From assembly GCA_949592205.1 (NCBI GenBank), contig CATIUR010000004.1:85287337-85351336 (forward strand): a stretch of DNA of 64,000 nucleotides, in the 5' to 3' direction. Positions 11,578-21,526 of the stretch are shown here, one piece after another (within the stretch, counting starts at the first letter, position 1; every line of letters begins with the position of its first letter). Origin of the DNA: Helichrysum umbraculigerum. Its lineage: Eukaryota > Streptophyta > Magnoliopsida > Asterales > Asteraceae. A program made the translations under genes and the position numbers. The notes beneath the pieces were generated by a model, which had not been told where the DNA came from, did not search any database, and saw only the letters and a list, made by a program, of their open reading frames with translations.

Positions 11578-12224
11578 AGATACCAATTTAGTTTCACATA
11601 GTGATAATAGTTTTTGTTTGGAATGCCAGGTCGTACGGACAGTTGTAGTAGTTGTCCACAGTTATAAGTTGTTTATATGAGTGTGCCAAAGGCAGTTATG
11701 TGATAGTGTGTATAGCAGTTTAACAGTTCAAGTACTCTAATTGTTCGAGTAAGTAGTATGATAAATAATCATATAGTAAAAGCAGTTATGGCAATCAGTA
11801 ATCAGTAAAGCAGTTGACTATGTTTTCCACCCCAAAAGTAGTTACAAACAGTAAAAGTAGGGGCTGTGAACTCACCTGTTGAGTTAAGTAGTTGTGCGAG
11901 TGCTAGCAAACCTAAGCCCAAGTACAGTCTGGAATCTCCTAACGTCCTAAACGTACGAGATTAATAAGTATGTGGATGTCTAAACTGATCATCCATGCTA
12001 GTGTTCGTACAACCAAGTTATGTCCCAAGTATTAACCGTTTACGTTGTATTTTGTTGTTTGTGAAAATGTATACGACTCGTTGGTGATAGTTTGAAATCC
12101 TAATTTCGGTAAAATAAGAGTGTTTGTATTGTTTGTAAAGCTCGTGAATCGTATCGTTTAAAGATATGCATTTCCGGTTAGTTCGACACTTAGTGAAAAC
12201 AAGTTTTTAAACTTCCTGTTTTTA

Positions 12225-12440
12225 GCGACGTAAGGTGCGACGCTGGGTTGTTATGCGACGTAGGGTGCGACGTACGGGTCTACGTCGCATTCAGGTTTTG
12301 CGACGTCATGGGTTGCGTCGCATAGGCGACGTTCGCAATTTAATGCGACGTAGTGGGTTGCGTCGCTATGTGCGACGTAGGGAAAGGTAATGCGACGTAA
12401 AGGCCTACGTCGCACTACTGTTTTCGGGCCAAAAGCGACG
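12225..12440. repeat. GCGACGTA palindrome cluster (element A 3' LTR)
   Basis: About ten copies of GCGACGT or its complement occur in both orientations within 215 bp. Clear hairpins are 12266-12289 (TGCGACGTA, 6-nt loop, TACGTCGCA) and 12391-12414 (the same 9-bp stem, loop AAGGCC). The same LTR position in elements B and E carries a different hairpin word, GCGACACTT. Confidence 0.85.
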
Positions 12441-13318
12441 TAGTCGCCTGTTCGACGAACAGATTGAAAATAACGAGTTTCGGGTCGGTTTTGGACATGA
12501 TCGGTTGTATAAAACACTAAAACATGGTAATCTAAGTATATTAAACATGAAATATTAATTATAACTTCGAAATCTAAAGATTTGCGGGATTTGTCGGAAA
12601 CTTACGAGTGCCGGATTTGAAATCCGAAAAGGTAGAAGTGTAGATCGGGGTGCCGTGGTCGTTTTATTCCAAAGATGTATGGTGATTCGGCGCGTTTTTG
12701 TGGTAGTGTTTGAGGTTTTTGTGTGATTTTTGAGAGAGTTTAGAGAGAAGGAAGAGAAAAGAGAAGGAAGAGAGAGAATGAGATAGATAGAAAATGAAAG
12801 AAAATGGAGGTGGGAGGTGGTTTTATTCCACTTTCTGCCTCCGTGTTTGCGTTCCGTGTTCGTTTACCCGATCGTTAAATGTTATTTTATTTTAACTATT
12901 ATGTTTTTAATAACATATTCATTATTTTTAATTAGGATCTTTTATGAAACCCAATTAATAAATTTTATAAATCTCGAACTTTGTTTTATTTAAATTGTAC
13001 GAATTAAACATTTTGCGTTATAGAATGATTTGTAAATATTTTTGACAAAATATTTATTCGTTACTACGTTATTTAATAATTTCGTTTTATTAAATAATTT
13101 TGTTCACCAACAGTCTTATGTTTTTATCGCGTTTGTTTTCAAATTGTTCAGTACGTAATTACAACTAATTACGAATACGTAATACTACGCGTATTATCTA
13201 GTTGGGCTATGCTAGACTTACCTCTAGAATGTGTTGTGAATTCACTCAAGTAGGGAATTAGTCTAATAATGCAAGTGATTAACTTAATTAATCGTGTTTA
13301 AATTTGCGAGGTGTTACA

Positions 13319-13330
13319 TTCTCCCCTCGT
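13319..13330 (-). other. Polypurine tract of element A
   Basis: On the minus strand, GAGGGGAGAA directly abuts the 3' LTR start TGTAACA. It is the plus-strand DNA priming site for reverse transcription. Confidence 0.88.
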
Positions 13331-13335
13331 TAGAG

Positions 13336-13354
13336 AAATCTCGTCCCGAGATTT
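13336..13354 (-). promoter_or_regulatory. Conserved hairpin before the PPT (element A)
   Basis: On the minus strand, AAATCTCG, triloop GGA, CGAGATTT: an 8-bp perfect stem a few bases upstream of the polypurine tract. Elements B, D and E have the same structure at the same place, with compensating stem changes. Confidence 0.8.
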
Positions 13355-13593
13355 AAAACCAAATCGGATCGCCCGCGGCGTATGTTCTCCGATGGGTCAT
13401 GTTGTTAACAATAGTAATATTTTGCGTGGCGTTCAATTGTTGCCAGAAAGTTGTAACGGTTTAGTATACTCGCGGTATAGTTTAAATAGTTATGCGTTCG
13501 ATAATAATCGAAGTTTACCAAGTGTTAATGTTGAATAGACATTCGAATGAAACGTATGTTAAATCGTAGCAATAGTCGTTAAAACGTACCGTG

Positions 13594-14811
13594 CTAGTTG
13601 AGGTCTGCAACCGTTTCTGGTGCACGGAGGATGTATGCGCGGCTTGGAGTGTAGCCTTTGTTAACGGTGCGGTTGTTGTCGTTTTGATTGTTGCGGTTGT
13701 TGTTCGGGTTTTGGCATTGGTTTCGGTGATGTCCAGGATCACCACACCTAAAGCAGCCGGTGTTTTGTACCTCGGAGGCGGCTGGAGGTGGTAGGTTTGT
13801 CCTACAGTTCTGTGCTAAGTGACCGGGACGTCTGCAGTTTTGACAAAATGTACAATCACCATCGTGGTGTCTACCGCACTTGTCGCACCTCGGTTTGTTG
13901 CCAAGGTAGGTTTTGGGTCCAGGGTTGGTGATTGCAGCGAAGGCTCGGGTGTTTCCCGGATTTCTGTTTTGTTGACCCTGACGGTCGTTACCGTCGTTGT
14001 TCCATTTGCGTTTGTGGGTTCCAGAGTCGCCCGCATCAGTACGGGTAAGTTCAGTTTTCCCTGTGATAACTTTCAGGGTTCCAATCTCGACAGCGTCGTC
14101 GGTTAAGCTTTGAGCCAGATCAACTGCGCTCCTAAAAGTGGCTGGTTTGGAGGACATAACCATGCCTCGGATTTGTGGTGCCAAACCCCTGTTATAACGC
14201 TCAATGCGTTTGCTCTCGGGGGTTACCATGTGAGGCACCAGGCGTGCAAGCTCCTGGAATCTAGTTGTGTAACCGGAAATGTCAGCGCCGATCATTTGGA
14301 TGTTCCAGAATTCGGTTTCAAGTTTTTGCATCTCGTTGGGAGGGCAAAATTCCTCCATCAGCATTCGTTTCAGTGTCTCCCATGAGATGGAGTAAGCAGC
14401 TGGGCGTCCCATGATTTGTACCTGAGCGTTCCACCATGTTAGCGCTTTGTCGGCTAGAGTGCAGGTGGCGTATTTCACGATTTTGTCAGCAGCACAATCA
14501 CTGATGTCGATCACTGACTCTGTTTTCTCGATCCAGTGGACTAGGCCAACGGCCCCTTCGGTCCCGGTAAAGGTACCCGGTTTGCAGGCTTGGAATGTTT
14601 TGTAGGAACACCCCTGTTGGTTATTGGTTGGGGTCTCGCTGTTAACTGGGGTGGCTCCACTATTGTTGGTTAGGTTTTCACGATTTCTGCTCGCCTCGTA
14701 TTGTGCGATGGCTTCCGCCACGCGGCGTTCGATAATCTGTTCGGTTGTTTCTGGAGGCGGATGTGGAGTATTTCGTCGACTGTTTCGAGTATTTCTTTGT
14801 TTAGGCGGCAT
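13594..14811 (-). CDS. Gag polyprotein of element A (capsid plus zinc knuckles)
   Basis: A 405-residue structural protein that would assemble the cytoplasmic virus-like particle and bind the element RNA. The start at 14811 gives an N-terminus beginning MPPK, matching the start chosen for the gag of element B. Order: a basic, Pro/Gln-rich N-terminus (1-80); the retrotransposon capsid domain from about residue 97 (GTEGAVGLVHWIE) to about 255, with the WW of the TWWNA motif; a basic Asn/Gly-rich linker; then a Cys/His module (CDKCGRHHDGDC, followed by CQNCRRPGHLAQNC) and a second CCHC knuckle (CFRCGDPGHHRNQC). It ends soon after a segment that resembles the Gag-protease junction of element D, then stops, so no protease follows. 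The frame is intact, consistent with recent function. Which pol processes it cannot be told from this window. Confidence 0.92.
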   Translation of the reverse strand: MPPKQRNTRNSRRNTPHPPPETTEQIIERRVAEAIAQYEASRNRENLTNNSGATPVNSETPTNNQQGCSYKTFQACKPGTFTGTEGAVGLVHWIEKTESVIDISDCAADKIVKYATCTLADKALTWWNAQVQIMGRPAAYSISWETLKRMLMEEFCPPNEMQKLETEFWNIQMIGADISGYTTRFQELARLVPHMVTPESKRIERYNRGLAPQIRGMVMSSKPATFRSAVDLAQSLTDDAVEIGTLKVITGKTELTRTDAGDSGTHKRKWNNDGNDRQGQQNRNPGNTRAFAAITNPGPKTYLGNKPRCDKCGRHHDGDCTFCQNCRRPGHLAQNCRTNLPPPAASEVQNTGCFRCGDPGHHRNQCQNPNNNRNNQNDNNRTVNKGYTPSRAYILRAPETVADLN

Positions 14812-15232
14812 GCTGACGTTCTGCGATGAAAAGATGCAGAAGTCAATGCCAATGAAAAATATGTGAGGAATGAAGTTTCACATATTTCAAATTTTCGAGT
14901 ATCAAGAGAAATGGTCGAATCCCCGTCACGTATCTTACGACTATGAAACACCCATATGTACTTAGTATAATATAATCACGTTGGCCAGGCGTCATTATAT
15001 GATGTCAAATACATACTTCTTTTCATCAACCGTTTAATCACGATTAGGTTCATATGAGATCAGAGTAAAATGAACGAGTCGTATGTGGTGAACAGTTCAC
15101 GCGTATCGAGGTATCGTAACGATAGTTTAGATGTATGCAAATGTATGTATGCATGTGCGTTCTAGCCAAGGCTATAGTCTAGGTCTCTAGGTTGCTACGT
15201 CACCTAAAGTTTCCTAGTTCGCTATAACCAAT
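14812..15232 (-). other. Leader of element A between PBS and gag
   Basis: A 421-bp untranslated leader. Its stretch 14880-15031 is closely matched by 63840-64000 in element E, so the leader is conserved although E has lost gag. Candidate packaging region. Confidence 0.7.
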
Positions 15233-15245
15233 GGCTCTGATACCA
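15233..15245 (-). other. Primer binding site of element A (initiator tRNA-Met)
   Basis: On the minus strand TGGTATCAGAGCC lies 3 nt inside the 5' LTR end, complementary to the 3' end of plant initiator methionine tRNA. Confidence 0.9.
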
Positions 15246-15248
15246 ATC

Positions 15249-17829
15249 TGTAACACCCCCAAATTTGTTTAGCGGAAGCGTTTGGTTTAAGTACTGGGGT
15301 GTCACAATAATGAAGAATGCATACGTATCAGAGCTTATGATTACAACAGAACAATAAATATTAAGATGCCAAAAGAGTTAATTACAAAGTTTACGATTCA
15401 TCGAATCGTATAAGTTAAAAGTAGTAAGTTTACAAAAGTAGATTTCTGAAATATGACTAAAACATTTCAGTTATACTAAAGAAATCCATATATTTTCAAA
15501 AGTTGGCATCCTAAGCTTCAAGGGTCGCCTAATTCTCCATGTGTGTTGGCGATCTTATATGCGCAGCTAATTCCCTGAAAAACATAGTAAAAGTCAACAA
15601 CTAGGTTGAGTGAATCCACAGGTTTTATGTTGTATATTGTTGTTTCAAGTTTTGTAGTCACATTTGTTGGACCAAATACGTTCGTAAATAGTAATTGCCA
15701 TAATAGTCGAGTAATGTTTAGTGGAACGTCATCCAAAGTATAAGTTTAGTGGGTTGTTCGCCCAAAGGGTTAAGTTTATGTGGGATGTTGCCCATAAATA
15801 GTTGTGTGGGACGTTACCCAAAATATATGTTTGAAAACGTGTTGCTGGTCGTTCTCCAGTAGTTTTAAAGTTTGAGTCGGTCGTTCTCCGACTAATTACC
15901 AAATGTACCGGTCGTTCTCCGGTAAGATACCAAGTTAGCACCGGTCGTTCTCCGGTGAGATACATTGTTAGTACTGGTCGTTCTCCAGTAAGATACACTG
16001 TTAGTACCGGTCGTTCTCCGGTAAGATACCATGTTAGTGTCGGTCGTTCTCCGACAAGTTACCAATATGTACCGGTCGTTCTCCGGTAAGATACCAATTT
16101 AGTTTCACATAGTGATAATAGTTTTTGTTTGGAATGCCAGGTCGTACGGACAGTTGTAGTAGTTGTCCACAGTTATAAGTTGTTTATATGAGTGTGCCAA
16201 AGGCAGTTATGTGATAGTGTGTATAGCAGTTTAACAGTTCAAGTACTCTAATTGTTCGAGTAAGTAGTATGATAAATAATCATATAGTAAAAGCAGTTAT
16301 GGCAATCAGTAATCAGTAAAGCAGTTGACTATGTTTTCCACCCCAAAAGTAGTTACAAACAGTAAAAGTAGGGGCTGTGAACTCACCTGTTGAGTTAAGT
16401 AGTTGTGCGAGTGCTAGCAAACCTAAGCCCAAGTACAGTCTGGAATCTCCTAACGTCCTAAACGTACGAGATTAATAAGTATGTGGATGTCTAAACTGAT
16501 CATCCATGCTAGTGTTCGTACAACCAAGTTATGTCCCAAGTATTAACCGTTTACGTTGTATTTTGTTGTTTGTGAAAATGTATACGACTCGTTGGTGATA
16601 GTTTGAAATCCTAATTTCGGTAAAATAAGAGTGTTTGTATTGTTTGTAAAGCTCGTGAATCGTATCGTTTAAAGATATGCATTTCCGGTTAGTTCGACAC
16701 TTAGTGAAAACAAGTTTTTAAACTTCCTGTTTTTAGCGACGTAAGGTGCGACGCTGGGTTGTTATGCGACGTAGGGTGCGACGTACGGGTCTACGTCGCA
16801 TTCAGGTTTTGCGACGTCATGGGTTGCGTCGCATAGGCGACGTTCGCAATTTAATGCGACGTAGTGGGTTGCGTCGCTATGTGCGACGTAGGGAAAGGTA
16901 ATGCGACGTAAAGGCCTACGTCGCACTACTGTTTTCGGGCCAAAAGCGACGTAGTCGCCTGTTCGACGAACAGATTGAAAATAACGAGTTTCGGGTCGGT
17001 TTTGGACATGATCGGTTGTATAAAACACTAAAACATGGTAATCTAAGTATATTAAACATGAAATATTAATTATAACTTCGAAATCTAAAGATTTGCGGGA
17101 TTTGTCGGAAACTTACGAGTGCCGGATTTGAAATCCGAAAAGGTAGAAGTGTAGATCGGGGTGCCGTGGTCGTTTTATTCCAAAGATGTATGGTGATTCG
17201 GCGCGTTTTTGTGGTAGTGTTTGAGGTTTTTGTGTGATTTTTGAGAGAGTTTAGAGAGAAGGAAGAGAAAAGAGAAGGAAGAGAGAGAATGAGATAGATA
17301 GAAAATGAAAGAAAATGGAGGTGGGAGGTGGTTTTATTCCACTTTCTGCCTCCGTGTTTGCGTTCCGTGTTCGTTTACCCGATCGTTAAATGTTATTTTA
17401 TTTTAACTATTATGTTTTTAATAACATATTCATTATTTTTAATTAGGATCTTTTATGAAACCCAATTAATAAATTTTATAAATCTCGAACTTTGTTTTAT
17501 TTAAATTGTACGAATTAAACATTTTGCGTTATAGAATGATTTGTAAATATTTTTGACAAAATATTTATTCGTTACTACGTTATTTAATAATTTCGTTTTA
17601 TTAAATAATTTTGTTCACCAACAGTCTTATGTTTTTATCGCGTTTGTTTTCAAATTGTTCAGTACGTAATTACAACTAATTACGAATACGTAATACTACG
17701 CGTATTATCTAGTTGGGCTATGCTAGACTTACCTCTAGAATGTGTTGTGAATTCACTCAAGTAGGGAATTAGTCTAATAATGCAAGTGATTAACTTAATT
17801 AATCGTGTTTAAATTTGCGAGGTGTTACA
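15249..17829 (-). repeat. 5' LTR of element A
   Basis: Same length (2581 bp) and nearly the same sequence as 10738-13318, offset 4511 bp. Its TCGTTCT hairpin array is at 15722-16088 and its GCGACGTA cluster at 16736-16951. It would carry the promoter driving minus-strand transcription. The A/G-rich tract at 17231-17300 is a CT-rich tract in the sense direction, as often found around plant transcription starts. Confidence 0.93.
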
Positions 17830-17834
17830 CTATT

Positions 17835-18880
17835 CATTATTCTAGACTGAAAAAAAATTAAAATTTAGATGTTCATGACTTCTTTTAGTTTAAAATCAAT
17901 TAACAACCATTGACCTTGAATATTGCCAATCACCTCATATTGGTCTTCTTAAGTTCTCTATCAGCAAATACCTACATAAAAATATAATTCAATTGAAAAA
18001 TAGCTGCATAAACACTCAAACAAAACATGCTTATTCCTAACAATTTCTCAGTTTTTTTACCTTCCGAATTGAAGTACTTGTGCCACCGTTTTTATGTTTT
18101 GAAACATGGTTGCTGAGAAATAAAACTGAGAAATTTAATATTATTAACGAAGGTAAACTTAAATGTCTAAGTAAAAAATGCAACTACTGATCGACTTACA
18201 TAAACAAATTGACAACTGAACTACATGATGGATGAACGGAGACACACCTGTAATACACCAAATCACCAATGCTCATGAGTCATGAGAGAACACTTAAAAT
18301 TTAGAAAAGCTTTAATTTTAGAGCCGTTTGATTTATTAAGCGATTGAGTAATGAAGGACATAATGCACAACCAAATTGTTTGTGCTATTTACTGGATATG
18401 AATTCACACCAATAGGTGGATTGACATTGGAAAACCAAATGTGGTATACGTGTAGTTTAAGATTTAAGATTGATTCAATTCACAAGAGAATCATTAGCTT
18501 AACAAAGTTACCTATTTTATTGACTTACCATATATAGAGGAGGAAATATCGATGCATATTCCAAAAAATATTTCATTTATAAATTTTCATATGAATTTTT
18601 TTACAAATAGTTATGGTGGTGATCTGTGATTTTCGTAAACTCGTGGTTTTTTTGTTTATGATACACACGCTACATAATAAGATTTGTTGAAATCAATCAA
18701 CTGAGAATATTTAAGAACATTTCTTTGTTACTTCAAACTTAAGAATTACGATATTTTGAAAACTCAAATTATTAAATGGATGTAGAATGTATCAGTCGTG
18801 AAGTTAGCTAGGTAAAAGTCAGAATTTAGTCGAGGATAGGAATGAACACATTTTAATTTCCTATTTTCCTACAATATTGC

Positions 18881-18887
<7 letters not shown>
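17835..18887. other. AT-rich DNA, no gene recognised
   Basis: Continues the sequence into which element A inserted, possibly the Helitron body that starts at 10322. No coding exon is supported. Confidence 0.5.

Positions 18888-18943
<56 letters not shown>
18888..18943. repeat. (TA)n microsatellite
   Basis: About 28 uninterrupted TA units. Confidence 0.95.
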
Positions 18944-18945
<2 letters not shown>

Positions 18946-19471
18946 TAGTTGAATAAATAGTGAAAGATGGAGTATAAATAAACTCAAAATATTGGAATTC
19001 GACTAATTAACATATGTTTACGTAAAATTCGATTTTATTGTATCGACATGCAAAACAACAAAATATAAAAAAGAATAAGAGAGGATAAAATTTGATAAAA
19101 GTTCATTTAATTTGAAATGTTGTTATTAGTATCACATGATGATTTGGTCAACTAATTATGACCACATTTTTTTATGAATGCATTCAAATATCAGTCTCAT
19201 TTCCTTTTTTGTTGGAGACGATTGTGGAGTAATTTTGAATAGAGATAGTTAGGTTTAATCAGGGGTAATTTTGTAACTTAAGCAATGCTAATGATACTTA
19301 TTGCATGGACAAAATGAGAAAATTAAATCAATGGTTAATAATTAAGGAGGTTAATGTAACGAATGGTTAGGATTAATTTAAGGGAGATTAATTATACGTT
19401 TGAATAATTCTCTTTCTCAAACTACAACTTGTTTATTAAATCCAAGGTATAAAATGATTTCAACAAAACAC

Positions 19472-20082
19472 TTGTAAACACTTTTCCAAATAATGTTTAC
19501 AAATACAATTGAGACAAGTATAAGTTTCGTATAAACTCATTGCACACATTATATGTAGAGACGCATTCTATGAACATAACTATTTATCTGACCAATAGTT
19601 TTACAAACGAATAGGTATTCACTTATTTTAACAAGCTTTTATCAAAACCAAAAGCGTATGTATAGATACATAATCAACACTTTCAAAACGGTCGCCAAAC
19701 TTTACACTAATAATTAATCATTTTTGTCAAATGACAAAATTTATAATAGTGTTCAAACTCATATGTAGAAACAAACTCTACATACAATTGGTTGTCAAAA
19801 GACAAAACTCATGATGTTTTCTTTAGACTCAATTTTATAACGAACTCTACACAATGCTAAACGCTTAGTAACCCAACTATAATCATTAAACGTTTTCCAA
19901 AAAAAAAAATTCAATTTCTTGTGTAGAAATAAACTCTATACAAATAACTATTTGTTTTAGTGAAATATTTCATAAACAAATAATATTCAGTTATTAAACA
20001 TTTATCTAACATAAACGTTTTCCGTAGTAAAAACAATAGCAAGGTTTAAAAACCTCTTGTGTGTAAAACGAGCATTTACACA
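19472..20082. repeat. Degenerate array of 8-bp hairpins, several with 7-nt loops
   Basis: Within otherwise unannotated AT-rich DNA: TTGTAAAC/GTTTACAA (19472, loop 15); TTTTGTCA/TGACAAAA (about 19722, loop 2); TATGTAGA, loop AACAAAC, TCTACATA (19762); TGTGTAGA, loop AATAAAC, TCTATACA with one G.T wobble (19920); TGTGTAAA, loop ACGAGCA, TTTACACA (20060). The last three are variants of one hairpin with paired changes. No LTR ends or coding sequence were found nearby. It may be the decayed LTR or leader of an older retroelement. Confidence 0.55.
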
Positions 20083-21383
20083 AAGAAACCACTTTCACTT
20101 CATTTCTTACGATAACTAATGTGTAGAAATAAGTAAACAAATGATATCAAAATTAATGTAGACATATGAACCAAAGAGTATGTACTTGCGACTTTCCATA
20201 CTCCAAACATATTTTCAAAATGCAATACACATAAACATTTTGTCAAAATCATAATATACAAAATGTTTCTCAAACATTAACGTACGGTTTAATACCATCA
20301 TAAAAAATCTTTTCATTTATGTCATGTTAATTACTTCTCCCTTTATGCAAGTAAAAGGGAAAAACATCTTGCCAATAGAGAGTGCAAATTATCCTAGAGA
20401 CCTAGACTTCCTACTAACTTTTCTTGCTTTCAAATAAGATCATAAGCTGTTGTGTTTTCTTATACAGTACCAATACATAAACCACATATTATATAAGCAA
20501 AAGCAAATAAAGTATTTTAAATGACATCTTAAGCTTTTCAAAAATTGTGTATCTCATACATTGAGGTCTCTAAAAACTAAAATACCAATACATATAGTCA
20601 GATTTAGATCAAACCATTACTCGAGTTACTTGAAATTGTAAAGCTCACCCAATAACCGACACGTGTAACCTGTATAAGGAAAATAACCGAAACTGGATAC
20701 TAATCCCGATAAGCATTTAAATTGAGCCGTTCAGACCAATACTTAACTGGGTCCAGTGGGTATTCCGGCTTTGGGTAAGAATGACACTCCTAATTACTTC
20801 TACTTGTAACCATGTAATATATGACTATGAAAGTTGTTTCAAGATAACTTTCAAAAGTTTACATGTATTATTCAGAAAATGATAGACATCGATTTAAAAT
20901 TAATATGGATTTTCGTGGGCTGTTGCACATCCTAAATAACTACCTAGTCCATATATAAGAGAAAACTTCTTGCAAACCATTAAAAAACATAAATTGCAAT
21001 ATTACCTGGGTTACAATACCATCATCGCTACCACCATTAGTTCTTGCATTGTCATCCCCACATCTGTTGCCGTATCCTACCTTATATTGTCTTTTGAGTT
21101 GACGGACTTTTGGCCTGATAGAATTTATATATATGTATATATATATTATTGAATCAATAGTAAACAACAGTTATGAGCTTATAACATTACATGAAATGAC
21201 TTACAAAGCTTATAACAATAGTATATGATTCACGCTGTGACACTTCCTCCATATGGGCTGTCAAAGGTTTTTAAGTTGATTTTTCTGAATAGGTTTTACA
21301 ATATATGATATTATAGGTTTTATAAATAATTGCAAAATGACCTGTAATAATACCTTTTATATGATATATTATTTACAACTTAC
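20083..21383. other. AT-rich DNA, no gene recognised
   Basis: Includes CCTAGAGACCTAGACT at about 20394, a word also found (as its complement) in the leader of element A near 15175-15192. This is compatible with an old related leader, but the evidence is one short match. No gene is supported. Confidence 0.4.
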
Positions 21384-21526
21384 CAATAACAAAAACAGCA
21401 AGAGGTAAATACTTCATCAAATTTGGAGGCAGAGCAACATCTTCCTGACTTTCTTCACCAGAGCTACTGGACGAGAATCCAACGGCTGGTAATTGATGCG
21501 ACCCATCGATCAGAATCCAGAACCAA
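21384..21526 (-). pseudogene. Exon-like segment of an unidentified gene
   Basis: On the minus strand a 143-nt stretch is bounded by a TTACAG acceptor and a GTAAGT donor and is open throughout. The peptide has a serine/glutamate-rich centre (SSSSSGEESQED) followed by a hydrophobic end (MKYLPLAVFVI). Composition and perfect splice dinucleotides suggest a real or recently lost exon. I do not recognise the family. A second, weaker exon-like piece lies at about 21010-21115 on the same strand. No start codon or upstream exon could be connected. Confidence 0.35.

Larger units (their letters stand above)
10738..13318 (-). repeat. 3' LTR of element A
   Basis: Begins TGTAACACCCCC and ends GTGTTACA on the plus strand. 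It contains a TCGTTCT-loop hairpin array (11211-11577), a GCGACGTA palindrome cluster (12225-12440) and, toward the LTR 5' end on the minus strand, a CT-rich tract (12720-12790 as GA on the plus strand) typical of a transcription-start region. Open frames inside it with TGERP repeats are by-products of the array. Confidence 0.93.
10738..17829 (-). mobile_element. Element A: complete gag-only Ty3/gypsy retrotransposon
   Basis: A 7092-bp element with two 2581-bp LTRs (TGTAACA...TGTTACA), TSD CTATT, an initiator-Met PBS and a polypurine tract, all in minus orientation. The 1.93-kb interior encodes only Gag; protease, RT, RNase H and integrase are absent. This is the layout of a TR-GAG type non-autonomous element. 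The LTRs differ at only about two positions by eye (near 10994 and 11110 against 15495 and 15621), so the insertion is very recent and must have been mobilised in trans. Lineage affinity is to the Tekay/Del-like chromoviruses, judged from the gag zinc-knuckle layout and the pre-PPT sequence shared with element D. Confidence 0.93.
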
